Part shown: positions 52,987-61,217 of the stretch, in pieces
Position numbering within the stretch: position 1 is the stretch's first letter
How the letters are laid out: every line of letters begins with the position of its first letter
Source: JAFGNB01 sp050304135
GTDB lineage: Bacteria; Fibrobacterota; Chitinivibrionia; Chitinivibrionales; Chitinispirillaceae
Length of the DNA: 64,000 bases
NCBI GenBank assembly: GCA_050304135.1
Contig: JBNLDC010000014.1
Location: 62,001 to 126,000 of the forward strand
Direction: 5' to 3'
Notes under the pieces: model-generated
What the model saw: the letters and a program-made list of their open reading frames with translations, nothing else
The model's database searches: none
Told to the model about the DNA's origin: nothing
Translations under genes and position numbers: made by a program

Positions 52987-54366
52987 ATGACCAAGCAACA
53001 TACAATCGGTAAAAGTGTTTCACTGACGGGCATCGGTCTTCACACCGGGGTTCCCGCGAAAGTCACCTTCAATCCGGCTCCCGAAAACTACGGTATCCGT
53101 TTCGTACGGACCGATCTCGAAGGCACCCCGGAAATCGTGGCGGATATCGATAACGTTGTCGACCTGGCGCGCGGCACCACCATCGGATCCGGTGATGTGC
53201 GTGTCTACTCGATCGAGCATGTGATGTCGTGTTTCGCGGGACTGCAGATCGACAACTGCCGCGTTGATGTGGAAGCGCAGGAGATCCCGCTTATGGACGG
53301 CAGTGCGCTCCCGTATGTGCAACTGGTGCAGGAGGCGGGAATTATAGAGCAGCAGGCGGATCGGGAGTACATCACCATCACCGAACCGCTCATGTACGTC
53401 AACCGCGATGTGGCACTCGGTATTTTTCCCCTCGACCACTTCCGCCTGACGCTCGAGATCGACTACAACTACCCGGCGCTCGGCGCCCAGTACACTACCC
53501 TGTTTTCACTTGACGAATACATTAACAATTTCGCACCGGCCCGCACGTTCTGCTTTCTCTCCGAAATCGAGAAACTGCGTGAAGGCGGACTGATCAAGGG
53601 CGGCACACTCGACAGCGCGCTCGTGGTGCAGGACGTGGAACTTACCGGCGACCATATCGACTACATGCGCCGGCTTTTTGCCTACAAGGGCCCCATTGAA
53701 CCCGGCGAAAACGGATTTCTGAACAACACGGAGCTGCGGTTCTACAACGAACCCTGCCGGCACAAGGCACTCGATATCATCGGGGATCTCTACCTGCTCG
53801 GCAAACCGCTCAAGGCGCACATCATCGGCGCCCGTACCGGCCATGCCGCAAATATCGCCGGTGCAAAAAAGATCCGCGAATTCGTCAATTCACAGCAGAC
53901 CCCTGCGGCGAAAGCAACCGGAAAAAAAGGTATCAGCCTCGGTCACGAGGAGATCCTCAAGATCCTGCCCCACCGGTATCCGTTTCTGCTGGTCGATTCG
54001 GTACAGGAGCTTGTTCCCAACGAATATATCTGCGCGACCAAGAACGTCTCGTTCAACGACAACTTTTTTACAGGACACTTTCCTGAAAACCCCACCATGC
54101 CGGGTGTGCTGATGATCGAGGCGATGGCACAGGCCGGCGGTATCATGGGGCTGTACGGATCAAAAGAGAACGACGGCCCGAACAGTGTTCTTTTTCTCGG
54201 TATCGACAAAGCCCGTTTCAGAGGGATCGTGCGGCCGGGAGATGTGCTGCGGATGGAAATCAGAATGAAAAAGTTCCGAAGAGGAACCGGACAGTTCGAG
54301 GGAAAGTGTTATGTCAAAGACAAACTCGTGTGCGAAGCAGACCTGCTCGCCATGTACGGACGGTAA
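52987..54366 (+). CDS. lpxC/fabZ: Fused LpxC deacetylase / FabZ dehydratase
   Basis: A 459-residue bifunctional protein. Residues 1 to about 290 are LpxC, the Zn-dependent deacetylase for the committed step of lipid A synthesis; EHVMSCFAGLQ and the HKALDIIGD segment hold the metal ligands. Residues from about 315 are FabZ, a 3-hydroxyacyl-ACP dehydratase, with ILKILPHRYPFLLVD and GHFPENPTMPGVLMIEAMAQ (catalytic His and Glu). LpxC-FabZ fusions are known in Bacteroidetes, Chlorobi and Fibrobacteres, supporting the taxonomic guess. It links lipid A and phospholipid acyl supply in one protein. Confidence 0.96.
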   Translation: MTKQHTIGKSVSLTGIGLHTGVPAKVTFNPAPENYGIRFVRTDLEGTPEIVADIDNVVDLARGTTIGSGDVRVYSIEHVMSCFAGLQIDNCRVDVEAQEIPLMDGSALPYVQLVQEAGIIEQQADREYITITEPLMYVNRDVALGIFPLDHFRLTLEIDYNYPALGAQYTTLFSLDEYINNFAPARTFCFLSEIEKLREGGLIKGGTLDSALVVQDVELTGDHIDYMRRLFAYKGPIEPGENGFLNNTELRFYNEPCRHKALDIIGDLYLLGKPLKAHIIGARTGHAANIAGAKKIREFVNSQQTPAAKATGKKGISLGHEEILKILPHRYPFLLVDSVQELVPNEYICATKNVSFNDNFFTGHFPENPTMPGVLMIEAMAQAGGIMGLYGSKENDGPNSVLFLGIDKARFRGIVRPGDVLRMEIRMKKFRRGTGQFEGKCYVKDKLVCEADLLAMYGR

Positions 54367-54382
54367 CTGCGGCCACCATCGC

Positions 54383-55171
54383 ATGCAGACCACCATTCAT
54401 CCGACGGCGATAATAGAACCGGGAGTAAAGCTCGGTATCGATGTAAAGATCGGGCCCTACGCCGTTATTGAAGGCGATGTCGAGATCGGTGACCGTTGCG
54501 ATATCGGGCCGCATGCGGTTATCGGTCCGGGAACCAGCATCGGTGAAGACAGCCGCATTTTCTGCGGAGCCGCGGTTGGTCTGATTCCTCAGGACAAAAA
54601 ATTCGACTCCGAAAAAACCCGCACTATTATCGGCAAAAACACCCTTATCCGTGAATATGTCACCATCAACCGCGGCAGTGCCGCAAGCGGTGCCACCCGT
54701 ATCGGCAACGACTGCTGGATCATGGCGTACTGCCATGTGGCACACGACTGTGAAATCGGCAACGATGTCACCATCTCGAACTCTCTTGCAATGGCAGGGC
54801 ATGTGATTGTCGGAAATCATGTTACGATCGGCGGTGTCTGTTCATTTCATCAGTTCACCCGTGTGGGCGATTACGCGTTCATTCAGGCAACCTCGTACGT
54901 TACACAGGATGTTGCGCCATTTGCACTCACCGGTGCGGACCCGGTACGGATTGTCGACATCAATAAAATCGGTCTCGAGCGACGCGGTTTTTCCGAAGAC
55001 AGGCGCCGGGCGATCAAACGCGCCTATAAAATCCTCTTCCGTGAAAACCGCAAACTCGACGATGCGCTGACGGTGCTGGAGCGTGATTTCGCCGACAATG
55101 AAGACATCGCGATGATAACCGGTTTTATAAAGGGAAGTAACCGGGGACTCCTGCGCATGGGTGACCGTTAG
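54383..55171 (+). CDS. lpxA: UDP-N-acetylglucosamine acyltransferase
   Basis: First enzyme of lipid A synthesis, adding a 3-hydroxyacyl chain to UDP-GlcNAc. A 262-residue left-handed beta helix begins IHPTAIIEPGVKLG. The catalytic His is in YCHVAHDCEIGN and the acyl-chain region in NSLAMAGHVIVG; the C-terminal helical bundle starts near residue 190 (GLERRGFSEDRRRAIKRAY). The ATG at 54383 gives the family-typical start; an in-frame upstream reading overlapping lpxC/fabZ is unlikely. It closes the lpx cluster. Confidence 0.96.
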   Translation: MQTTIHPTAIIEPGVKLGIDVKIGPYAVIEGDVEIGDRCDIGPHAVIGPGTSIGEDSRIFCGAAVGLIPQDKKFDSEKTRTIIGKNTLIREYVTINRGSAASGATRIGNDCWIMAYCHVAHDCEIGNDVTISNSLAMAGHVIVGNHVTIGGVCSFHQFTRVGDYAFIQATSYVTQDVAPFALTGADPVRIVDINKIGLERRGFSEDRRRAIKRAYKILFRENRKLDDALTVLERDFADNEDIAMITGFIKGSNRGLLRMGDR

Positions 55172-55340
55172 AAAATACCTGGCATCTGCATCTGCATGTA
55201 TCATCTCTGCATACCCCTTTCACCCGGCAATTCATTATTTTATAGTTTTAGATAGCTGTTAAACACCTCCGAGCTTCCGGTTCCGGAACATCCGCAGTAA
55301 CGGAAACGGGAAGTATTTACTGAAAAGAGACAATCAGTTC

Positions 55341-56165
55341 ATGAACTTTCTGAAAGCAGCCATACTTCTTCCGGCTTTCACCGGACTGCTTGCCGCATCA
55401 GGCGTACCAACCGCTGATATGGGAACAGCGACCCTCGGTCTCGAGTATCAGGGTTTTCTGGCCGGGCAGTTGCTCGCTGCGTCGGAAGAGCATTCGGAAC
55501 TGCGCACCTTCAATTTTCTGCTCAGGTATGCACCGGTCCCTTATGTGCTGCTCACCGCCGGAGGCGGTGGTGCACAGTTCTCACGACGACAAAACGACAT
55601 GCTTCTGGCAATTTCCCCTTCGATAAGCGCTGCCGGTGGTATCGATCTGTTCACCCCGACCTTTCTGCACCTTCTTTCCGTAACGGCAGGCAGCGGCATG
55701 ATTCTTTTCAGCAGTACGGTAGAGCGCGACGCACGTTACACTCCGGCACTTCTGATTAACCCCTCGGCAGGCCTGCTGCTGCAAGTCGGAAAAGCCGGGA
55801 GTGTTGAAGCCGGTGTCAAAGGGCATCTGCTGCGAAACATCGGTGCCGAAGCGATCGATTCCCTGTCTGCAGAGAATCCGGTTCGCGGCTACCTTGCACT
55901 CAACCTTCACGCCCCGGGGAAAGCCGGGTACCTGCTCATAGCAGCTGATGCCTCCCCGCAGGTAACTGCCACCGACTGGTCCAACGGCCCGGAAGAGGTT
56001 TCCTTCTCTCTGCAGTTGGGTCTGCTTCTCAAACAACCCGGTTCAAAAAAGAAGAATGCAAAAGGGGAACATCCCGATGAGTATTTCGGGGATTACGACC
56101 GGATGAGTGGTGAGCTTGATACCCTCGCGAAAGAGCTGAAAAAGGGAAAACGGTATGGGCGGTGA
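55341..56165 (+). CDS. Exported putative beta-barrel/outer-membrane protein, unknown family
   Basis: A 274-residue protein with a signal peptide (AAILLPAFTGLLAASG). The mature part alternates hydrophobic and polar residues in strands, including VLLTAGGGGAQFS, LHLLSVTAGSGMILFS, KAGSVEAGVKG and VSFSLQLGLLL, suggesting an 8- to 12-strand barrel. The last 35 residues are highly charged (KKKNAKGEHPDEYFGDYD and following) and would be periplasmic. I do not recognise the family. Its position between lpxA and gspF supports an envelope role. Confidence 0.55.
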   Translation: MNFLKAAILLPAFTGLLAASGVPTADMGTATLGLEYQGFLAGQLLAASEEHSELRTFNFLLRYAPVPYVLLTAGGGGAQFSRRQNDMLLAISPSISAAGGIDLFTPTFLHLLSVTAGSGMILFSSTVERDARYTPALLINPSAGLLLQVGKAGSVEAGVKGHLLRNIGAEAIDSLSAENPVRGYLALNLHAPGKAGYLLIAADASPQVTATDWSNGPEEVSFSLQLGLLLKQPGSKKKNAKGEHPDEYFGDYDRMSGELDTLAKELKKGKRYGR

Positions 56166-56191
56166 GGTGGAATCACCATACCGCGATGTGG

Positions 56192-56216
56192 ATGCCGGAT
56201 AAACCAATTCCGGCAT
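56192..56216. repeat. Short stem-loop before gspF
   Basis: ATGCCGG (56192-56198) pairs with CCGGCAT (56210-56216) over an 11-base loop. There is no T-run, so it is more likely one of the CCGG-AAT type intergenic repeats than a terminator. Confidence 0.4.
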
Positions 56217-56288
56217 GACGGTTACCCTTAAAACGAATATGATAGATAACACCGTAACTACTCTAAGCCGGCACTAAACGGAACCCTT

Positions 56289-57530
56289 ATGGCAACCTTC
56301 TCCTATAAAGCACGCGACTCCTTCGACCGGATGATCACCGGATCGATGAACGGCGCATCCATTGACGAGGTACTCGACCGGCTGACCGAAAAAAAGCTCA
56401 CTCCCGTTTCGGTAGACGAACTCAATTTTGACGGCACCCCTAAAAACCTCACCGTATCCGACCGTATCAACGAGTGGATTCTCTCCCTGCAGAATAAGGT
56501 TGCCTTCCGTGACGTGGTGTTCTTCACCCGCCAGCTGGCCACCATGATCGAAGGAGGGGTTCCGATCACCCGGGCGCTGGAACAGCTTGCCAAATCGGAG
56601 GAGGTGGTTTTCAAACGGATTCTGATACAGGTTGCCGGCGATATTGAAATCGGCCATACCCTATCCGATGCCATGGCGAAACACCCGGGAGCATTCGACA
56701 ACATGTACATTGCCGTGGTCCGCTCGGGAGAGGCGACCGGTCACCTTGATACGGTGCTCGATGAGATGGCAACCTACATGGAAAACATCGAGGCGATGAA
56801 GTCGAAGATCAAAACCGCGATGCGGTACCCTACGTTCATCTTTGTTTTCGTTATTGTTCTGATCATCGGGATTCTCTGGAAACTGGTACCCACCTTCCAG
56901 AAGGTTTATGCCAGTTTCGGTGGGACCCTCCCTAAGCCGACGCTCATCCTGGTCGCCGCATCGGAGATGGTCAGGCACCGGATGCCGCTGGTGATCGGAC
57001 TGCTGATTGCCGCAGCGGTCGGTTTCAAGTTCGCCTTGATGAACCGGAAAATCAGACTGTTTTTTGATCAGCATTTCTTCAAATTTCCGGTATTCGGCGG
57101 CATTCTCCGTAAAAACATCTATGCCACGTTCAGCAGAACCATGGCGCTGCTGATGGAGAGCGGTACCCCGATCCTCGAGGCACTGCAGATTGCCAGCGCA
57201 GCAGTGAACAATACCTACTACGCCGTATCGCTCGAAGAGGTCTACGGCAGCCTCCGTCAGGGCGAACTGCTCAGTGTCGCGCTTGAGAAAGAGGGGCACT
57301 TCCCTACCCTCATAACCCAGCTGGTGGCCACCGGCGAGGAAAGCGGCAAAATTGATGCACTGCTTAGAAAAGCGGCTGTTTTCTATGAACGGGAGATCCG
57401 CAATGTGGTCGACTCACTCGCCTCGATCATCGAGCCGTTTCTGATCATTTTTCTGGGAGGGGTGGTCGGAGCGATCCTCATTGCACTCTATTATCCCATT
57501 TTCACGATCGGGAAGCTCATCAGCAGGTGA
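56289..57530 (+). CDS. Type II secretion/type IV pilus inner-membrane protein (GspF/PilC)
   Basis: Polytopic platform protein that interacts with the assembly ATPase in type II secretion or type IV pili. Two repeated GspF domains are visible: the first at about 80-200 (FTRQLATMIEGGVPITRAL, then SGEATGHLDTVLDEMATYME), the second at about 275-400 (FSRTMALLMESGTPILEAL, then TGEESGKIDALLRKAA). Helices at about 175-195, 225-245 and 380-405 cross the membrane. Length of 413 residues is standard. No other gsp or pil gene is in the window, so the parent machine cannot be decided. Confidence 0.93.
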   Translation: MATFSYKARDSFDRMITGSMNGASIDEVLDRLTEKKLTPVSVDELNFDGTPKNLTVSDRINEWILSLQNKVAFRDVVFFTRQLATMIEGGVPITRALEQLAKSEEVVFKRILIQVAGDIEIGHTLSDAMAKHPGAFDNMYIAVVRSGEATGHLDTVLDEMATYMENIEAMKSKIKTAMRYPTFIFVFVIVLIIGILWKLVPTFQKVYASFGGTLPKPTLILVAASEMVRHRMPLVIGLLIAAAVGFKFALMNRKIRLFFDQHFFKFPVFGGILRKNIYATFSRTMALLMESGTPILEALQIASAAVNNTYYAVSLEEVYGSLRQGELLSVALEKEGHFPTLITQLVATGEESGKIDALLRKAAVFYEREIRNVVDSLASIIEPFLIIFLGGVVGAILIALYYPIFTIGKLISR

Positions 57531-57589
57531 TCGCTCGCCCAGCCTGTTTTCAATCTCCTACCAATAACCGATGCCCGATAAAACCGGTT

Positions 57590-57880
57590 TCATGCATGTA
57601 AAGCCGCAAGAACCGCCTCCGGATTTTTTTCGGTAATTCTCAAGAGCGTAATTGCCGGTCCTTCCGGTTTCCGACGGCCCTGTTCCCAGTTTTGAATAGT
57701 ATTTTCACTCACACCAATCATTTGTGCAAATTCATTCTGAGAAACGTGTAATTTCTTTCGGATGGCTTTGATATCCGGTATGGAAAATGAATAGACCCGG
57801 GAAGGTTTCATTTTTCCTTTTCTGATTTTTCCCGCCTGCTTCATACTTTTCACCAATAGTCCAAAATCTTTTTTATCCAT
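57590..57880 (-). CDS. HTH antitoxin (HigA/NadS-like)
   Basis: A 96-residue DNA-binding protein with a C-terminal Xre-type helix-turn-helix: IRKKLHVSQNEFAQMIGVSE followed by NTIQNWEQGRRKPEGPA. The N-terminal part is basic and helical. The chosen ATG at 57878-57880 overlaps the end of the original toxin frame (ATGGATAA), as in intact toxin-first HigBA pairs. It remains intact although the upstream toxin is frameshifted, so it may now serve only as a regulator or as an antidote to a related toxin elsewhere. Confidence 0.8.
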   Translation of the reverse strand: MDKKDFGLLVKSMKQAGKIRKGKMKPSRVYSFSIPDIKAIRKKLHVSQNEFAQMIGVSENTIQNWEQGRRKPEGPAITLLRITEKNPEAVLAALHA

Positions 57881-58210
57881 AAAGAAATTCCTTTCCATAT
57901 TTCTTTAGCTGTAACAGCTGTGACCGGGTAAGATCTTCCATTTCATTTTTAGGATAGCAAAAAAGCATGTAAATACTCTCCTGATGATCCCACAGTAGTA
58001 AATCGTTCGGATCCCTCCGCTTTTACCCTTTCCCGGTAATTTCCACCTGAGTTTGCGCAAACCACCCCCTCCAACAATAAGTGCACCGGCATCAGGACGA
58101 CAAATCAGATACTGTTGAAGCATCTTGTATTCATCATCATTTAATAGAGTAATGACCTGCTTCGTAAAAACCGGTGTTTCTATGATTTCAATACTGAAAA
58201 TATACGCCAA
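57873..58210 (-). pseudogene. HigB/RelE-like toxin, disrupted by a 2-base frameshift
   Basis: The 5' part is a normal HigB-type toxin start (IETPVFTKQVITLLNDDEYK ... GGLRKLRWKLPGKGKSGG). After the ...TIYY position the reading frame goes wrong and stops early at 57905-57907. If two bases (a TG, within TGTG at about 57991-57994) are skipped, the frame continues as YWDHQESIYMLF, then YPKNEMEDLTRSQL, the usual HigB ending. It then stops at 57873-57875 overlapping the antitoxin ATG. This looks like a recent dinucleotide-duplication frameshift, or a sequencing error. The start is a TTG at 58208-58210, with an AAAAAGG ribosome-binding site. Confidence 0.75.
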
Positions 58211-58217
58211 TGGCGTA
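58203..58217 (-). promoter_or_regulatory. Palindromic operator over the toxin start codon
   Basis: TACGCCA-A-TGGCGTA, a perfect 7-bp dyad around one central base. It lies between the ribosome-binding site and the start codon of the HigB-like toxin remnant, a typical binding site for the HTH antitoxin encoded by the second gene. A TATATA box lies further upstream. Confidence 0.5.
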
Positions 58218-58420
58218 CCTTTTTCAATTATTTCATATATACCCCCGGATTACACTCGAATAATAACAATGTAAGGATTGCGTGTACGATGACATCGACT
58301 TACCCCGTTATTCGCTCCCCCTCGACCTCAATGAGAAACGCCAGGTCCGAGGGAAGAATCCATTACTCCAGGCCTTTTTACGGGAGAAAGCAATACCGGA
58401 ATCCGGAAGTTTCGAAAAGG

Positions 58421-58449
58421 TTGAAAACGTACGTACTATCCTGTATATT
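58421..58449 (+). promoter_or_regulatory. Sigma-70 promoter of the second VapBC-like module
   Basis: -35 TTGAAA (58421-58426), 17-bp spacer, -10 TATATT (58444-58449). A CGTACG palindrome sits in the spacer (58428-58433) and again after the -10 (58455-58460), 27 bases apart, probable half sites for autorepression. The antitoxin ATG follows at 58484. Confidence 0.6.
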
Positions 58450-58483
58450 AAAGTCGTACGATATTGGTGGAGGCAAAAAAAAT

Positions 58484-58705
58484 ATGGCCATTTCCGCATC
58501 CGCCCTGCGGCAGAACATCTACCGGATCCTCGATCGGGTTGCCGAAACAGGAATTCCCGAGGAGGTCAATCGGCGCGGGCATATACTGCAGATTGTTCCC
58601 AAGGCGAAAAAAAGTAAACTTGCGAATGCGAAAAAGCGCCCGGTTATCAAGGGTGATCCGGACGAGCTTGTTCATATCGACTGGTCTGACCTATGGCAGC
58701 CGTGA
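58484..58705 (+). CDS. Phd/YefM-like antitoxin
   Basis: A 73-residue protein: AISASALRQNIYRILDRVAE at the N terminus and VNRRGHILQIVP after it match the Phd/YefM DNA-binding fold. The basic C-terminal half (KAKKSKLANAKKRPVIKG) would bind the toxin. The ATG at 58484 is preceded by GGAGG at about 12 bases; the longer reading from 58289 crosses the promoter and is not likely to be coding. It overlaps the PIN gene by 13 bases. Confidence 0.8.
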   Translation: MAISASALRQNIYRILDRVAETGIPEEVNRRGHILQIVPKAKKSKLANAKKRPVIKGDPDELVHIDWSDLWQP

Positions 58706-59076
58706 TGCATTGTGATACCCATGCTGTGCTCTGGCTTTATGCCGGTGAGATCGACCGTTTAAGTACAAAGGCGGCAGAAGCAATAGATACGAACATTTTA
58801 ATGATTTCCCCTATGGTCCGGCTGGAAATGCAATTTCTTCATGAAATCGGTCGCATCAATGACAAACCCGATAAAATTGTGAAAATACTGATGACGGATT
58901 TCGGGGTACAGATTTGTGATGATCCGTTTGAGTCTGTTATCGAGGCTGCCGAGACTATCCACTGGACGCATGATCCCTTCGATCGGATTATTGTTGCCCA
59001 GGCAGCCAGAACCCGTTCGCACCTGATTACCAAAGATGCCATATTGCAAAAACACTACAAATTGTGTGTCTGGTGA
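58693..59076 (+). CDS. VapC-like PIN-domain toxin
   Basis: A 127-residue PIN-domain protein. The first catalytic Asp is in HCDTHAVLWLYAGE, a second acidic residue in SPMVRLEMQFLHE, and the C-terminal acidic cluster in THDPFDRIIVAQA, followed by LITKDAILQKHY. This is the HCDTH-type PIN subgroup that pairs with short Phd-like antitoxins. It starts 13 bases before the antitoxin stop codon, indicating coupling. It probably cleaves RNA when free; target unknown. Confidence 0.85.
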   Translation: MAAVMHCDTHAVLWLYAGEIDRLSTKAAEAIDTNILMISPMVRLEMQFLHEIGRINDKPDKIVKILMTDFGVQICDDPFESVIEAAETIHWTHDPFDRIIVAQAARTRSHLITKDAILQKHYKLCVW

Positions 59077-59272
59077 ATCCGGGCTGGAAGATCCCCGACC
59101 CCAGTAAACGACAATACCGATATCCGACCCCGACTCCGAAGGATAAAACTGACGACGATTCTACCCGCTGAACGCCCCCACTGTAAATCACCGTTTCACC
59201 GTCCCCCGACTTTACCGTAGCTACTGCGGAAGGTGGGCCGGCTTCGCGCAGGTAGAGAGGGACTGTCATGAA
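59077..59272. other. Gap between the VapC-like gene and the insertion sequence
   Basis: No convincing gene. It includes several ACCCC/CGACCCC motifs on the plus strand (around 59090-59145) that resemble the GTCGGGGTCGG elements near 17468. A short minus-strand open frame (59027-59299) runs antisense into the PIN gene and lacks recognisable features. Confidence 0.45.
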
Positions 59273-59288
59273 AGTTAACCCAAGTTCG

Positions 59289-59309
59289 ACACTTAACAAG
59301 GTTAAGTGT
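59289..59309 (-). terminator. Perfect hairpin inside the IS, after the transposase
   Basis: ACACTTAAC-AAG-GTTAAGTGT, a 9-bp perfect stem with a 3-base loop, about 42 bases downstream of the transposase stop codon. It may end transposase transcription or act as a structural end signal near the left terminal repeat. Confidence 0.5.
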
Positions 59310-59351
59310 TGTTTCCTGCGATATTTCGCCGATTATTTTCAAATTTCTTCA

Positions 59352-61124
59352 CTACAAAACTCGTTTTGTCAGTCGTTCCGGGAGGGAGAGTTTTAGGTGG
59401 TGAAGCAAAGTCTGCAATGGTTTTTCCGGTCGGGGAACGGTTCGGATTTTCAGTTCGTTCCCTTCTATTGTACTTAATACGACATCTACCATACAGATCC
59501 TTTTCAACTCATTGAACACCCTCCTTGGCTCGTCACCCAGTCCGGCATTTTTACACATGAGGCCGAATGTTTTCCACAATACAAACGATATAAAGCATAC
59601 AAAAACATGCGCTTTAACTCTGTCATCTTTCTGGTGCCAGATGGGCCTTAGATGTAAGTCACTTTTACTTATCCTGAATGCTTCTTCAGCATCAGTCAAG
59701 TGGATGTATGCCTCCCATAATTCTTTCGGATCCCAGTCGATGATGTTACTGCGAAGAAGATAGTGCCCTTCGGTTGCACGTTTCCAGTTCATCTGACCAT
59801 CACTTTTTTCAACGGTCAGCACGGTCATTGCGTTCTGCTGGTCATAAATAGTACGGATAGTAAAGAATGATGCGCCTCGGCTGTTCTGCTGCATGAGCCT
59901 ACCGATACGACGTTCAATTTTCTTTGTAATATCTTTTCCAGCTTCTCTTTCGCAGCTTAACTTCAATTTCTCGATACCCGTTTCAATACGTTTGATAAAG
60001 CTGTCGTGCATCGATTTCTCTTTTACTGCACGATCCCGACTTTTGCAGAGAATAAACACCTCTTTTTTATTCTCAGGAGAAGGACACAGTTTCACTTCGA
60101 CACCCTCGTGAACTACCTGCCAGTCTTTATCAAGAAGATACTTTTCAAAGTGTTGTAAATTAGCCTTGGGTGTCCCGATGATATATTGGCGTCCGCTTTG
60201 GTTAAGCATCTCAAGGCTCTTTTCGCTCACCATACCTCGATCCATTACCCAGATACGTTCTGCTGATCCATATGATTTTTCCATCGTTTCAACGATTTCC
60301 TGTACCGTGGTACTATCATGCCTGTTTCCTGCAAATATCTCGTACCCCAGTGGAAGACCTTCTCGTGTAACGACGAGTCCTATACATATCTGTTTGCAGT
60401 CTGGGCGGTTGTCGCGCGAATACCCTCTTTGGCACAGCTCGCTACCGGTATGAGCTCCTTCAAAGTAGGTCGAGGTTACATCGTACAGGAACAAATCGTA
60501 TTTAATATCAAATAGAGTGCCCAGACGCTGCTTGAGATGCTCCTGAAGCGCTTTTTTGTGAACGAGAAGATGATCCAGGCCCCTATACAAACGGTTGTCA
60601 TAAATTTTTGCTGCAGGTATACCGAAAAAATCCTCCATGGCGCTGTGTTCGTACAGATGCTCCGCGATGTGCAGTTCACTTGATGGGTGGTAGAACCGGC
60701 TTATGATGAGAACCTTGAAGATCGTCAGCCAATCATCGCAGTTCTGCTGCTTGAAAAAATCATCGAGTCCCAATTTTCCAAAAAGTTTGTTTCCAAGCCA
60801 GACACCGCCAAATTCACGTTGTCGTTCAGTACGAACCTTCTTTGGCTCAATTTCAACTTTCTCCGGTAACTCTTCAGGAGAAAGAAAATCTGTCTGATAA
60901 CTCTCACACCTCTCCGCTGCCTGATGCAGCGCCTTTGCCTGTTTTTTCGTGATGTCGCCAATATAACCCACGATGCGTTGGCGCACTCCTTTTTCGGTAC
61001 GATAGGATTCTACCAGTGCCCAATAGTTATGGTTCTTGCCGCATGCTTTCTTGTTTATGTGTCGAATAAACATACTCTTAAACAATAAAATGCACACGTC
61101 AACTTCAAGGGGGTATTTCTTCAC
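59352..61124 (-). CDS. IS1634-family transposase
   Basis: A 590-residue DDE transposase of the IS4 superfamily, IS1634 group. Catalytic acidic residues appear in FLYDVTSTYFEG (first Asp), IWVMDRGMVSEK (second Asp) and TDAEEAFRISKSDLHLRPIW (Glu). The N-terminal part contains a zinc-ribbon-like region and GVRQRIVGYIGDI. Length is normal for IS1634 members, and no stop codon or frameshift interrupts it, so the element is probably still active. The first in-frame start at about 61124 may be replaced by a later ATG near MFIRHINKK. Confidence 0.92.
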   Translation of the reverse strand: MKKYPLEVDVCILLFKSMFIRHINKKACGKNHNYWALVESYRTEKGVRQRIVGYIGDITKKQAKALHQAAERCESYQTDFLSPEELPEKVEIEPKKVRTERQREFGGVWLGNKLFGKLGLDDFFKQQNCDDWLTIFKVLIISRFYHPSSELHIAEHLYEHSAMEDFFGIPAAKIYDNRLYRGLDHLLVHKKALQEHLKQRLGTLFDIKYDLFLYDVTSTYFEGAHTGSELCQRGYSRDNRPDCKQICIGLVVTREGLPLGYEIFAGNRHDSTTVQEIVETMEKSYGSAERIWVMDRGMVSEKSLEMLNQSGRQYIIGTPKANLQHFEKYLLDKDWQVVHEGVEVKLCPSPENKKEVFILCKSRDRAVKEKSMHDSFIKRIETGIEKLKLSCEREAGKDITKKIERRIGRLMQQNSRGASFFTIRTIYDQQNAMTVLTVEKSDGQMNWKRATEGHYLLRSNIIDWDPKELWEAYIHLTDAEEAFRISKSDLHLRPIWHQKDDRVKAHVFVCFISFVLWKTFGLMCKNAGLGDEPRRVFNELKRICMVDVVLSTIEGNELKIRTVPRPEKPLQTLLHHLKLSLPERLTKRVL

Positions 61125-61217
61125 TACAGCAACTTTTGACCTAATAACCTTTCCCGTTGCATCAAATCGCCATTGTTTTTCTTAAAAAGAGGGTTGGCTG
61201 TCGAACTTGGGTTAGCT

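Larger units (their letters stand above)
59273..61217. mobile_element. IS1634-like insertion sequence
   Basis: Bounded by terminal inverted repeats: TAACCCAAGTTCGACA (59276-59291) and TGTCGAACTTGGGTTA (61199-61214), identical over 16 bases and extending by a few bases with one mismatch. The single transposase gene lies between them. The flanking bases do not show a clear target-site duplication, so it may have recombined after insertion. It separates the toxin-antitoxin gene cluster from the xylanase. Confidence 0.85.

Noticed and set aside
58289..58483. Longer reading of the antitoxin starting at 58289.
   Set aside because: It would contain the consensus promoter and operator half sites; the ATG at 58484 with GGAGG upstream is better supported.
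59027..59299. A 90-residue minus-strand open frame at the left edge of the insertion sequence.
   Set aside because: It runs antisense through the end of the PIN gene and the repeat-like GGGGTCGG tract, with no start signal; considered a possible gene remnant but nothing supports it.
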